From the NCBI RefSeq assembly GCF_023101765.2, contig NC_064218.1, forward strand, positions 11,718,001-11,782,000: a stretch of DNA of 64,000 nucleotides. The letters are read 5' to 3'. The translations under genes were made by a program, and so were the position numbers. Source of the stretch: Spodoptera frugiperda. Its lineage: Eukaryota > Arthropoda > Insecta > Lepidoptera > Noctuidae. Shown piece by piece: positions 44,982 through 55,667 of the stretch. The notes beneath the pieces were generated by a model. The model saw only the letters and a program-made list of their open reading frames with translations. It did not search any database and was not told the origin of the DNA. Every line of letters begins with the position of its first letter. Position 1 is the stretch's first letter.

Positions 44982-45518
44982 GGGAGTCCAGCGAGTTGAA
45001 ATGACTCCCTCCTTCCCTGACCCTTTGTTGATTATCCATTCTTACAAAATAAGGTACCGGCAACTCCTCATTAAGCATAGCATACTCAAATCCTTTCAAG
45101 GAAAACAGGACACAAAATATTTAAAAATAAAACATTACTCAACTTTATTTATTTCCGTTAACCATTTATCTGTTTCCATATTACTTTTTTTGTTGTAAAA
45201 TGTTTAAAAAACAATGACAGACGGTTTGGCCTGGGATGACCCAAGGAAACCAACATGTAATTATGATGCCACACCACGCAGAACGTGTCATTCTTCATCA
45301 GAACGATGATCGCTTGACATAATCATTTAATGTTTGTATTTCCTTGTTTTATTTTTAATGTTGATAAAATTGTATGTGTGTTTATTAGTAACTGTAACTT
45401 ATTATTGCTGCAGTGTTTTAATAGTTTTTTCCAAACTATAGTTTGCCAGTGGCGTCCCCTGCCCGGCTAAGGGGTAATAAGTATCTCTCCAGCTTTCTAT
45501 CTATCTCTAGATAAAAGT
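44982..45518. other. Intergenic, no feature recognised
   Basis: No supported feature. Confidence 0.4.
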
Positions 45519-45675
45519 CGTCCCGGAGCTGCGGACATTGTAACAGTTTAACGGAGCTCCGGGTCAAAGCAGGAGTAGGAACGAAGTGGTTTTTAGTCAG
45601 TAAGAGTCTGACACTCCCTCTCACCTCACCCAAGGCGGGAGAAGTCATTGAATGATTTCTGCCTCGTTGCATAAA
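45519..45675 (+). repeat. SINE family C, 5'-truncated
   Basis: CCCGGAGCTGCGGACATTGT to GGCGGGAGAAGTCATTGAATG on plus; the end has TCTGCCTCGTTGC. Confidence 0.85.
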
Positions 45676-46146
45676 AATCGCTCTATTGCGACGTAAAAGA
45701 ACGACAAAGAAACATAATTACTATCCCAAAAATAAACTATGTTGTATCAATTAGTGACTTTACAAAAGTCCTCAGATTAACCTAAAAATCTATTCAATAT
45801 AGAATAGAATAAGTCCGTCGAATTTAATTACTATGTCAGCTGAAACTGCCGCACTATTTTATTAGTCGTGTTCTCATTGGATAATATACAGCTGTCACGG
45901 ATGCGACATAAAATTCAACCAATGAAATTAATGATGTACCGTGTTTTGCGTGACGTCATAGGTTGGGAAATGTTAGGGATGACACATAACAGTTAATAGC
46001 AGAAAGTGTTGGCAAGTGTGCATTTCATTTTAAAAGAGTAGTTCTAGTCTATATTCAGTCAGAAGTACTTATAAGGTAAATTACAGAACATTTTAATCAA
46101 GACCTTTCCCGGTGTAGAAAATACAATGTTAAAAATCGTTCAATTG
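45676..46146. other. Intergenic, no feature recognised
   Basis: A TGACGTCA octamer occurs near 45952 in otherwise unassigned DNA. Confidence 0.35.
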
Positions 46147-46279
46147 TATCGTCACGCCTTTTAAAACCGAAGTGGCAGACAGAGGTGCATATTGTAGCAC
46201 TTTACAATGTATATCCACTTTTCATCATTTGTGTCCCATTGGTCCCATGTAATACTTAGGGGATACCTATTATACTGGG
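46147..46279 (-). repeat. SINE family A, 3' part
   Basis: ATCGTCACGCCTTTTAAAACC to CCTATTATACTGGG. It stops exactly where a family C copy begins, so the C copy probably inserted here. Confidence 0.8.
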
Positions 46280-46636
46280 TTTTTTTTTTGAGGGGGAAAA
46301 TCATCCAATGACTTCTCCCGCCTTGGGTGAGGCGGGAGGGAGTGTCGGACTCTTACTGACTAAAAACCATCCCGTTCCTTCTCCTGCTTTGAGCCGGAGC
46401 CCCGGTAACCTTTTACGTTGTCCGCAGCTCCGGATCGGGCATCAGCCCTACTGGGCCTCATCTGTGGTGGTCTGGCTCTTTGAGGCGCGCGCGGAACGCG
46501 ACGGTTCTGGTTCTGGTCGGGCGGCGAGCTACCCTTGCTCGCCGTCCGCAGACCGCACTTACGGTGGCCGACCTAAGAATTGAACACAAGACCGCTTGCC
46601 TGGCAGTCGCAACTTGGAACAACTCTACCAAGGAGG
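46280..46636 (-). repeat. SINE family C, full-length with tRNA-like head
   Basis: On the minus strand it starts GACTGCCTCCTTGGTAGAGT, with a B-box-like TGTGTTCAATTCTTAGGTCG, a GC-rich middle (GCGGACGGCGAGCAAGGGTA) and the standard body, ending in a T-rich/A-rich tail at 46280. About 355 bp; the reference copy for the family in this window. Confidence 0.9.
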
Positions 46637-47168
46637 CAGTCGTGCGTAAGTCATTGGCTATAACATCGTAGACAGACACGCTGAAGGTTTAAGGATATTT
46701 TTATCACCACTAATGTACTTTTTGTAATAATTAGTAGATCGATAGCATCATTACAAATTTACGAAGACGGAAGAATAGCAAATATCTTTTTAATATTTAT
46801 TCAAGGTCTGGCTTCGTGGTAGTTCTTTTAACATAATATAGTCTAACTTACTATGTAACAGTAGCAAAAACAATGCAAACACGTTTAAATCATTACACAA
46901 AGCCATCAATCAGTCGCCGATAGCATTTATTTTACGATCAAACTAATCAATCGATCATTAAGCTTTGAAGACTGTTGTTTCATACAAGATAACTTCGTCA
47001 TTATGTATATTCATTATGAGTGGGAAGACGTCCACTGCTGAACAAAATCCTTACTCCTTTATGTCGAACGACATTTCGTCACTTGAATCGGATGGCTTTC
47101 CGACGCTTACCCCACTCTAGAACACGTTTACCCTATCGGTAATCGGTTCTTCGACAAATGTGATACCA
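46637..47168. other. Intergenic, no feature recognised
   Basis: AT-rich, with a degraded repeat fragment (CGTCCACTGCTGAACAAAATC) near 47028. Confidence 0.4.
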
Positions 47169-47330
47169 CTTTTTTTAAATGAGTTTTTGGGCAAAATCAT
47201 TAAATGAGTTTGTTAAATGAGGTGAGGCGAGAGGTAGTGTCAGACTCTTACTGAATAAAAACCACCTCATTTCTTCTCCTGCCCTTCGAGCCGGAGCCCC
47301 GGTAAACGCGCTAGGTAGTACATTACCACT
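47169..47330 (-). repeat. SINE family C, diverged
   Basis: TTTTTTAAATGAGTTTTTGGG, GAGGCGAGAGGTAGTGTCAG, ACCACCTCATTTCTTCTCC and TTCGAGCCGGAGCCCCGG on plus. Confidence 0.75.
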
Positions 47331-48300
47331 TCAGCTAGCAAGCTGACAAGGACTAGACAAGGATTATTAGCAAATAATCCGTGTCTGTATGAAATTGCAC
47401 AATAGTGTGGATCTTCTTGATAGCGATGAGAACAAATCTTTATTCTCATGATACCAGCATAATGTTTAATGTGATGAATCGAGTAATTTGTACTGATTAA
47501 TGTTCCATTAATTTGATTTGATTAATTGTACAGTTTGTGGCATTCAATGTTGAGATGGTCATGTTCAATGTCCAGGTGCATTACTATGATGCATTGTGAT
47601 TAATATGCTCTATGAACTTTTATTTTGTGAAGCATACAAAATGATATTAAGAACTATTCACCAGTTATGAGTGTGATGAAATAAAAATGAGCTCATTATG
47701 TAAATCAAGGGCGATATCTATCGACGAACGTTATTTAATATCAGATTTTTGTTAATGTAAAAAATAAGTAAATGGAGATATTCGTCCTATATTTTGAGGC
47801 GCTGGATAACGGATTTTTAAAACCTACCGACCTGGTGCTAAATGGGGATGCTTAGTAGTGGATGTTTTGTGGTTGACGATAAGTTGATATGATAAGAATA
47901 CCAACTTACCTACGTGAATCTGCAGAATCCTGTGCTTCTCCGTCTCTCCAATAATTCATCTTTCTACAAAAACTACTCATGAAAAATTGAACTAAGTATG
48001 TACTAATGTTCTTACTAGTACAATAGCAAATAACAGAGGTAGCAAAAAACATGTAAATCGTATTAAGTGCCAATATATCGACACTTTATCACGACCTATG
48101 ACATTTAACAACAATAAATTTGTGGTATCATGCAAAGAATTGCAGATTGATATATGGCGGTCATTAATTCAGATATACAAATAAGTTAGGTTTTGTCCAC
48201 GGCACATTATAATATAGAGTCCATTTTTTTCCAGATTCTGTTTTATTTAAAAAATCCCAATCCTCATTCCCATACCTAAACTAAAATCTCCAAATGCTTA
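47331..48300. other. Intergenic, no feature recognised
   Basis: AT-rich, no supported feature. Confidence 0.4.
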
Positions 48301-48309
48301 GCCGATTAG

Positions 48310-48530
48310 CGAATGGTCGCCACCATTCGCGTAACACTTGAAGAGTTACAAATGTGACGCCGACTGGGAATTGGGGATTGAGGACAGGAAATTGGAGGTT
48401 GAGGAAAGGACATTCCCAATTCCAATCCCTATTCCTTAAAAATGCAAACCCTAAAAAGGTCGGCCTCAAACTTGTAACTCCTCAAGTGTTACGTGGGCGC
48501 CACTGTCAGGTGATACGACTACTCGTGTGT
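48310..48530. repeat. Inverted repeat made of family B-like arms
   Basis: CGTAACACTTGAAGAGTTAC (from 48330) pairs with GTAACTCCTCAAGTGTTACG (48475-48494); further out GACGCC and GGCGCC also correspond. The right arm resembles family B (ACTTGTAACTCCTCAAGTG, CTGTCAGGTGATACGACTAC). The left arm is the same in reverse, so two diverged copies appear head to head. Confidence 0.6.
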
Positions 48531-49400
48531 CGCCAAACACTTAAAAAAAGCCTTAGTTCTTTTTTTCACTCAAATAATCTTAGTTTACTATTTTTGTCAT
48601 CATCATCAATTGGGAACGACTTGCATCCAGAGGATTGCGACCACGAAGAAACAAAAAAAAATCGAATTTGTGATTCAAACCTGAAACTTAAATCGCATCT
48701 ATTCATTAATCGCAATTATTCTTATTTAAATATCGAGAACCTTATTCATATTTGATAATAGAGTAAGTTTTACTTTAGCAGAGATGCTCTAAAATATAAT
48801 GGATAATAACCTTCCTTGTCTAAATAATCACGACATTAATATCAATATGCAATAAGGTGGTATTGAGAGATTAGTAATGAAATTAAAGAAAATAAAATGC
48901 ATTATAGTACATACTGGGCTTGTGAAATACTATTTAGGTGTCAATTATGACCCGGTTTGTGTTTGCACATTGTACATAATTATTATAAATCTCCCGATCG
49001 AAATGCGGTGCACCCCTTCAATCTGCGGTTCTTTCACTCTTTAAACTCAATGGGACGGGAGACCGGAGAGATATTAGACGCAGTAACAACGACTTTACGT
49101 GCTTTCCGAAGCACGGGTCACCGCCAAACTTCCTGACTCCAGGCTTTTTACCGGCGCGGGAATCGAACTACTGCATTACTTAGACTAAGGCTAGCCTTCG
49201 CTACATAAGACAGTGTGCCAAATTTCCACACATAAGTGAGTAGAAGAGTTTAAAAAGTCTCTGTCAATGGCGTAATTTTTTATGGTATAACCAGTGTCCT
49301 TTGATTTCCAAATAAAAGTACCCAAATGCGTCAAAAATTGGTAAAAGTTATTTGGTAATTTCATTAAATTTATTTTACACAGTAACTAGTATAGTAATTG
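48531..49400. other. Intergenic with an old repeat fragment
   Basis: At ~49045-49200 ACGTGCTTTCCGAAGCACGG and GGCGCGGGAATCGAACTACTG look like a degraded tRNA-like or structural repeat. No gene. Confidence 0.4.
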
Positions 49401-49645
49401 TTTTTTTTATGGTATAAGCCGGCAAACAAGGTGACGGATCACCTACTGGTAGGCAATTGTCGCCATCCATGGACACCCGAAATACTAGAGGCCTTACAAA
49501 TGCGTTGCCGGTCTTTTGAGGGTTAGGACCTTAAAAGTTTTGGCAATCGGGAAGATTGGGAAGGGGGTGATAAGCCTCCAATAACCTTACTCACACAACG
49601 AAACACAACGCAAGCGTTGTTTCACTTCAGGTTTCTGTAAGATCT
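49401..49645 (-). repeat. SINE-like family B, 5'-truncated
   Basis: TTTTTTTTATGGTATAAGCCG to GTTGTTTCACTTCAGGTTTCTG on plus. Confidence 0.85.
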
Positions 49646-50247
49646 ACATTACACAGATGTCATCACTCTTGTCTTCCACTGGAGTAGGCAGAGACAATGT
49701 AACACCAAATCATGACATGAGATCCATCATTCAAGTTCACTTCTCCATTGCCCTCAGGCGCAACAACGATTAGCTTAATCTAAAGACAAAACCTACATAT
49801 TCTAGTTCAAACAAGTCAAGCTCAGCCAACGATTATACACGCAGGTATAATTTCTATGAATATTTATTTTGCCGACCGGTTCTGTCGCTAAGGTTAATGA
49901 CCGTAAAATGATTAGTTCGGGCCGATTGTCATATGTTACCGCGATAATATTACACTATCGTAAATTAGTAATTTATGATAGGTTTCTCGGAATTTTTTGG
50001 TAAAAGCTTTTGCTATGGGATTTAAAAGAGATTGTTTAATATTATTTTTTGGGTTTTTTCATTCTCTAAATCTATATATACCTACATGTGGTAATGCATG
50101 TAAATTGATTGACAATTTAATCAATTAACATCATTGGTATAATCTGCCAGGATTTGGCTACGCGTCTGGTGCAGCGGCTGGAACGCATAATAAATAATTA
50201 TAACATAGAAAACATAAAGTACAGGACTATTTTTACAGATGTAATTT
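49646..50247. other. Intergenic, no feature recognised
   Basis: AT-rich, no supported feature. Confidence 0.4.
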
Positions 50248-50385
50248 ACAGTAGCACGGAGTCTGGAATTATGCTCAGTAAGCATATTGCAATAGGCTCA
50301 CCCCTTATTACAATACATGGGACTTATAACACTAATGGTGAAAAGTAAGTCTACATTGTACAGTGGATAAAAGGCGTGACGTTAC
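50248..50385 (+). repeat. SINE family A, 3' half
   Basis: AGTAGCACGGAGTCTGGAATT to GATAAAAGGCGTGACGTT. The head is missing. Confidence 0.85.
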
Positions 50386-51479
50386 ACATTGCTACATAAA
50401 CATGATTTTCGACTACCCACATAATACCTATGGTCGGTTATTCGAAATTGCGAAAATGATAGATTTTAAAAACCGAAATTGTAAGCTAGTAACCCAAAAA
50501 CCCCATGATCTTTACCCTAAAACTATAATATATCTGTCAAAAGGCAACAAACGTGTGATGTAAACTTAGCTTTGTATATAGGTATTATCAAATAATAAAT
50601 ATGGACGATGTATGACATAACTCTGTATTATAACTTTAATACAATTTATGCTAAAATCCGTTGAAAGGCATTTAATTAAGTTTGACTAGTCGATGAATGA
50701 GTATAAGCATAATACATTAGCTCTATTTTCCTCGACATTCAATGATACTCTGCGTCATTTAACGAATATGCATGTAAGCTACAAATGATGATCACCAGAT
50801 TTGAATGAGAGATGCAATGTAGCCGTGGCGTGGATACAGCTTTCAGCTTTGATTTTTTTCTACGCATGATGCAAGATTCGTCTTGCAATCGTCAAAACGA
50901 AAACGTAACAAATACTTTTGTGAAAACCGCGTCAAAATCGGTTCAGTCCAGCCTTCAGATAATCCCGCACAATCATACATACATATCTACAGGTCAAATA
51001 GAGAACCTCCTAGAGTTTTTTCAACTCGGTTAATTAGTAGCACCTAGTAAGATAATAAAATACACATAATCGTATTTTTATTTACTTCATTATGACACAG
51101 AATCCTAAAAACAAAACGAAAGTAAATCTGCCCTCAGCTATAAATACTTTGAAAACTAAGAAATCAGTTTCCTGCAGGCCTTGGCAGCACGCCCGTCACA
51201 ATTTATTTATGCATTCGTGATATTTAAGCCCGAATATGTCCGGAATTATGTTTGTTGTCCACACAAGTGGTAAGTATTTAAGTAGTGCATGTTAAATAAT
51301 ATAAAACATGTTGACAAAACTTTTAAACGAAATCATTTAAACTTGACTTGTGTGTAGATGACTTGACTGCACCTGATTGATTATAAAATTGTGTTATAAT
51401 TATTAATACTTCGTATATTGATATTGTTGTAGGTAGTTATTTTACGAAGAAATTTATAAGGATAAGTATTTGATAATCG
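50386..51479. other. Intergenic with a family F-like fragment
   Basis: Around 50905-51035 AACCGCGTCAAAATCGGTTC, CATACATACATATCTACAGGTC and TTTTTTCAACTCGGTTAATT fit the reverse complement of family F ends. Otherwise unassigned. Confidence 0.45.
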
Positions 51480-51752
51480 ACTGTCTCGTTGGTCGATTGA
51501 CCGCAATTGCGACTGCCGTGCGAGGGGTCTCGGGTTTGATCCCCGGGTCAGGCAAAGTATTACTGGGTTTTTTTCGGTTTTTCGAAAAAGTCTCAGTAGT
51601 AGCACGGAGATTAGAATCGTGCCCGGTATATGGCAATAGGCTATTGCATGGGACTTATAATATAAATGGTGAAACGTGGGTGTACATTGTTCAGTGATAT
51701 TACGTGCCGTAAAGTGTACGCCTATCCCGTCGGAGATAAAGATGTGACGATA
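51480..51752 (+). repeat. SINE family A, complete
   Basis: The tRNA-like head ACTGTCTCGTTGGTCGATTG, the B-box-like CGGGTTTGATCCCCGGG, the body (TTTTCGGTTTTTCGAAAAAG, AGTAGCACGGAGATTAGAAT, GGGACTTATAATATAAATGG) and the end GAGATAAAGATGTGACGATA. About 273 bp. Confidence 0.9.
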
Positions 51753-52503
51753 CATGTTTGATAATGTTTTATGTAAAAACTATTGGGTGGACAGTAGTAA
51801 AGCTACTAGGCTACAATTTGTCGACCAAATATTAGCAATTTATCAAAGAAATAAACGTATATGAATACACAATGTATTTTTGCAATAAACCTTATTCGTT
51901 TGCGACTAAAGAATATTTTATAAAGTTTTTTTTTATAAATATTATGGAACTAAACTTTTTATAAAGATCATATCATTTCTTTAATGATATCGTCTTTCGT
52001 ATAAATAAATACATTTACTTATTGTTCTCATCAAAGAACGTTGGCATTCGATTCACGTATTCAAGAGATGACTCAAGTTCTAAGTTTCTAAACTAATAAA
52101 TTTCTGTCTTATTCACAGAATATCGAATGATTTTACTTGGAAACATTACACTATTGGATGATGGATGACATCCACACTCTTGTATGAATGGTATTTATTG
52201 TAAGTGTCACTCTATTCTATTGTTTTGAACATCCTTTTGTCAAAATGAAATAGAGCGTAAAACTTTTTTGAAACCCTGTCCGGACCACACCCACTCTTTT
52301 TTTTTGAAAAACATCTTATATTGTTATCCTTAAGTCATCTTTTTGTACTTTTGCCTGAGATAATTAGCAAGGAAATGTTTGTAACTGCTTTGAGCCTTGG
52401 ATTCAATAACCTACCACTATGATTGTGGCAAACCCTTTTATGTAGAGGAGGCACATAGTCTAGCAGTGGACTGGACACAAATTCTGACTTAATGTTCTGA
52501 ATT
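51753..52503. other. Intergenic, no feature recognised
   Basis: AT-rich, no supported feature. Confidence 0.4.
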
Positions 52504-52732
52504 CTCACAGAAAACCGACGTGAAACAACGCTTGTGCTGTGTTTCGTTGTGTGAGTGAGGTTACTGGAGGCCCAATTATCCCTCTTCCCAATCCCCGATT
52601 CCCCAACAACCCTTGAATTCCTAACCCCAAAAAGACCGGCAACACACTTGTATTTCGGATGTCCATGGGTGGCGGCGATTGTTTACCATCAGGTGTTACT
52701 TATGCTCATTTATCAGGTCATACCATAAAAAA
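52504..52732 (+). repeat. SINE-like family B, 5'-truncated
   Basis: CTCACAGAAAACCGACGTGAA to AGGTCATACCATAAAAAA, with a 20-bp gap near CACTTGTATTTCGG. Confidence 0.9.
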
Positions 52733-52854
52733 TGTCGATACTGTTCATACTTATACGGATGGTAAGACAGTGAGCTGATGTGACACTAATTATTATGTCA
52801 CAATACATTTTCCAATGACAGAGAATCGTGTTACACATTCAATTTATATACTAA

Positions 52855-53040
52855 CTGTCACACTCAGAGTCAGTTAATGGCTACTTAAGTCGTTCCTTAG
52901 TAAAACTTTAAAAAACTCACTAACTGCCACACTCAGAGTCATTTAATGCTTACTTAAACTATTCCTTAGTAACGATTTTGTATGGAAAACAATTGCTAAG
53001 GGAGGGGTTAAGTAACCATTAAATGACTCTGAGAGTAAGT
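52855..53040. mobile_element. Palindromic MITE-2 copy with extra half
   Basis: ACTGCCACACTCAGAGTCATT (52922) faces CATTAAATGACTCTGAGAG (53015) as terminal inverted repeats; a second left half lies just before it (52856-52920). The centre AAAACAATTGCTAAGG is shared with 37334-37441 and 41155-41250. Confidence 0.65.
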
Positions 53041-53219
53041 GTATTATAGTGTCAAAGTCTATTTCTACCCTAACAGGTATAATGTTCAGGTAGTCTTGTA
53101 GAATAAATTATTTATTTTAAAAGATCAAAACTATGGAAAAAAGGCGAAAAACAGGTCAAACCTAATTCTATTTATAACCGGTTAATGTAATAGTTCACGT
53201 AAATGTCAATTGTCTTGCA

Positions 53220-53400
53220 TAGCACTCTTCAAGCTATACACCACCAATTTATCATGACCTCGCTTTGTATGATCTTTACATACATTGAAGAGTCAGTTTA
53301 TACTGGTTTGTATAGGTTGATGTGTAGTGTGTGGTGTAAATACATGATCTCATTTTGGCATTGTGGTATTTGATGGACATTAAATTTTATGCGATCTGCA
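53220..53400 (-). repeat. Dispersed repeat H, inverted copy
   Basis: CCAATTTATCATGACCTCGC and TGTATGATCTTTACATACATT are the reverse of blocks at 18530-18620 and 43255-43345. Confidence 0.5.
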
Positions 53401-53524
53401 TCCAAATATACTAAAATAGGCAAATGATTGTGAACAGGATATCGATGCATTTTTAAACAACATAGCATTTGGAAATAGAATATTGTTAGATTTTGGTAAA
53501 AACCCTAGTTTCTTGACTTCTTTT

Positions 53525-54550
53525 GTTATGGTCTAGTTTGGTGTAAAGGCCAGGTACATGTAGATATCGTAGATAATTATGTATACTAAATAGAGATAAA
53601 TATAAGTAGTAATTAATAAACTAACAATACTATTATTATATTTTTATTTTTTTGTGGGGGGAAAATCATCCAATAACTTTTCTCAACTTTTGTATAAACT
53701 TTTTTTTATACGGTGAACCGTTTTCGAGATAGAGGCAGACGCGGTCACTGCATCTCTTAAAAAAATTTTTTTCGTCTAACTTATCCGTGATGGTTGTCTA
53801 TGGATAGGACATAAAAAAATACGTCATGGTTCCTAAAACCATTTTTTGTCAAAATCAATCGTTTGAAAGATCCGCACGCTTCCAAAGTGGAAAAATGAGG
53901 TCTATCGAATGCCCTACTGGGCCCTCTAACTTTTAAAATAAGTGAGTAAGAAAACTATATTTAAATATATACTTAGATTTACACATGGAACACCTTTCAA
54001 TGAAAATTGGTTATGAATGAGTATATAAGTAATTATTTTTATCAAGGACGAGTTTATTGTCAATACACATTTAGAAAATACAACATTAGGTGTGTATTTA
54101 GCTTAAAAATGTATGTATAAACCCATAGGAAATGAGGTATTTCGAAAAACCGCAAATAATTACGATTTTTGGGCCCTAATTGACCCTGAATTTTAAGGGT
54201 TGCTTACACCCTACCATATGTAGGTTTTGAGACAAGTTTTAGGGGTCTTTACAAGTATATACAAAATTACAAAGCTGGGTATCTCGAATTCCGAGGTGCA
54301 ATTCCTAAATTGACTGGACTATATGGTCTGGGTGGGTGTAAAGGCTAGGTAAATGTCAGTAATAGTAGATATGTATACTAAATATAGGTAGTTATTAATA
54401 TACTAACAATACTATTATTATATTTAAAGTACCTTTTTACACAAGGAACACCCTTCTTGTTTTATATGGTATTAAGTAACATTTTTATCAAGGACGAGTT
54501 TATTGTCAAACACATTTAAAAATACAAATTTAGTATTTAGCTTGAACTGA
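53525..54550. repeat. Segmental duplication of an intergenic block, first copy interrupted
   Basis: GGTGTAAAGGCCAGGTACATG with CTAACAATACTATTATTATA (53540-53645) recurs as GGTGTAAAGGCTAGGTAAATG with the same end at 54335-54422. TTTTTATCAAGGACGAGTTTA (54037) recurs at 54483. The first copy carries ~310 extra bp (53650-53960), including GGGGGGAAAATCATCCAATA, a family C end. Another repeat fragment (54116-54310) lies between the two copies. Confidence 0.65.
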
Positions 54551-54824
54551 AAACTTAGAATACGAATAATCCAAATAATTAATTTGTAATTACAATCATG
54601 TCTAACGAGACTAATAAAATTTTTCTTTAAATTATAAGTTACAAAGTTTACTTGTCATGCAATTTTAATTGAATTAATGCAATTACAAAAATATTAAATT
54701 CATTTAATATCTTCGAATTGAAATGACTCGTAAATAGCTAAAAAGGTTAAATGTTGTAAATAGATTACTCATAAAATCGAATGCGGAATTAATTAACAAT
54801 CAATAAAAAATATTAAAATACTAG

Positions 54825-55095
54825 CTGACCCGGCAAACTTTAAACAGTTAACATATTTTTCTCACGTTTTAAACCTTTCCTTCTGAATAATTCATATATA
54901 GCCAAATAAGTCCGTTTTCGACTGACAGGTCACTAACACTATTATATAAACTTACTGACGGCAAATTTGCCATGTTTATTCACTTATGGTGAGTTTCTGA
55001 TATTTCGATGCACTTATACTTATATTAGTTCTAATAAAGCATATACAATTTGGTAAAAATCGGTAAAACCGTTGCATGGGAGTAACTAATATTTA
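54825..55095 (+). repeat. Dispersed repeat with GCTGACCCGGCAAAC start
   Basis: ACTAGCTGACCCGGCAAACTT is a start I recall from widespread insect interspersed repeats, and the closing AAAATCGGTAAAACCGTTGC fits it. AT-rich between; no ORF. Named family not assigned. Confidence 0.5.
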
Positions 55096-55580
55096 TTGTG
55101 ACATGAAAATTTTATTTATTTGATTAAACATTTTCATAGCTAACGTAGAAGAATACACGGAAAATAAAATTCGATACTAATTTAATTATTCTCGGATATA
55201 CATATGTAAAAGAACAATATTAAAAAACAAGACTGCCCCTGAATTCTATATTAAGTAAATAACTGCTCAATAAAATTGAAAACTAGAGGAGAGGAGAGAG
55301 GAGAATAATAAAAAAATATTGCAAACGCCCAAAATCTAAGTTTATTATCCATAAGAAATTAAAAACAATAATTCAAACGAGTAAACCACATCGCTTGAAC
55401 TTGGCTTAAACGCACATCTTCACAAATTTAGTAAAACACTCCGCAAAAACGGAGAAGAAAGAAATTTGACTCCTATTACGACGCAATAGAGATGAGTTAG
55501 ACTCTGCATATGTGTTAGACAGCTGCAAAAGTAACTTGGCAGAATGATATAAGCGTGTTTTTTAGAAGACTTTTCAAACG
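55096..55580. other. Upstream flank of the repetitive secreted-protein gene
   Basis: AT-rich with an AGGAGAGGAGAGAGGAG purine run near 55287. No gene; may hold enhancers of the downstream gene. Confidence 0.4.
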
Positions 55581-55581
55581 C

Positions 55582-55617
55582 TATAAAAAGCAAAAGTTGC
55601 TTCATTGTACCACCAGT
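55582..55617 (+). promoter_or_regulatory. Core promoter: TATA box and initiator
   Basis: TATAAAAAG begins at 55582. CAGT at 55614-55617, 32 bp further on, suits an arthropod initiator. The first ATG follows about 54 bp later. The spacing supports a strong, regulated promoter, as is usual for structural secreted proteins. Confidence 0.6.
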
Positions 55618-55667
55618 TTAAGTGGGCTAAGCAGAGTACACAGATCCCTGAGAGGGATATAAGGACA

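Noticed and set aside
44509..45099. 196-codon minus-strand frame
   Set aside because: It lies mostly over a GC-rich SINE C copy; high GC lowers stop frequency. No conserved domain.
48354..48755. 133-codon plus-strand frame
   Set aside because: It starts in the inverted family B-like repeat and continues into AT-rich DNA; no domain.
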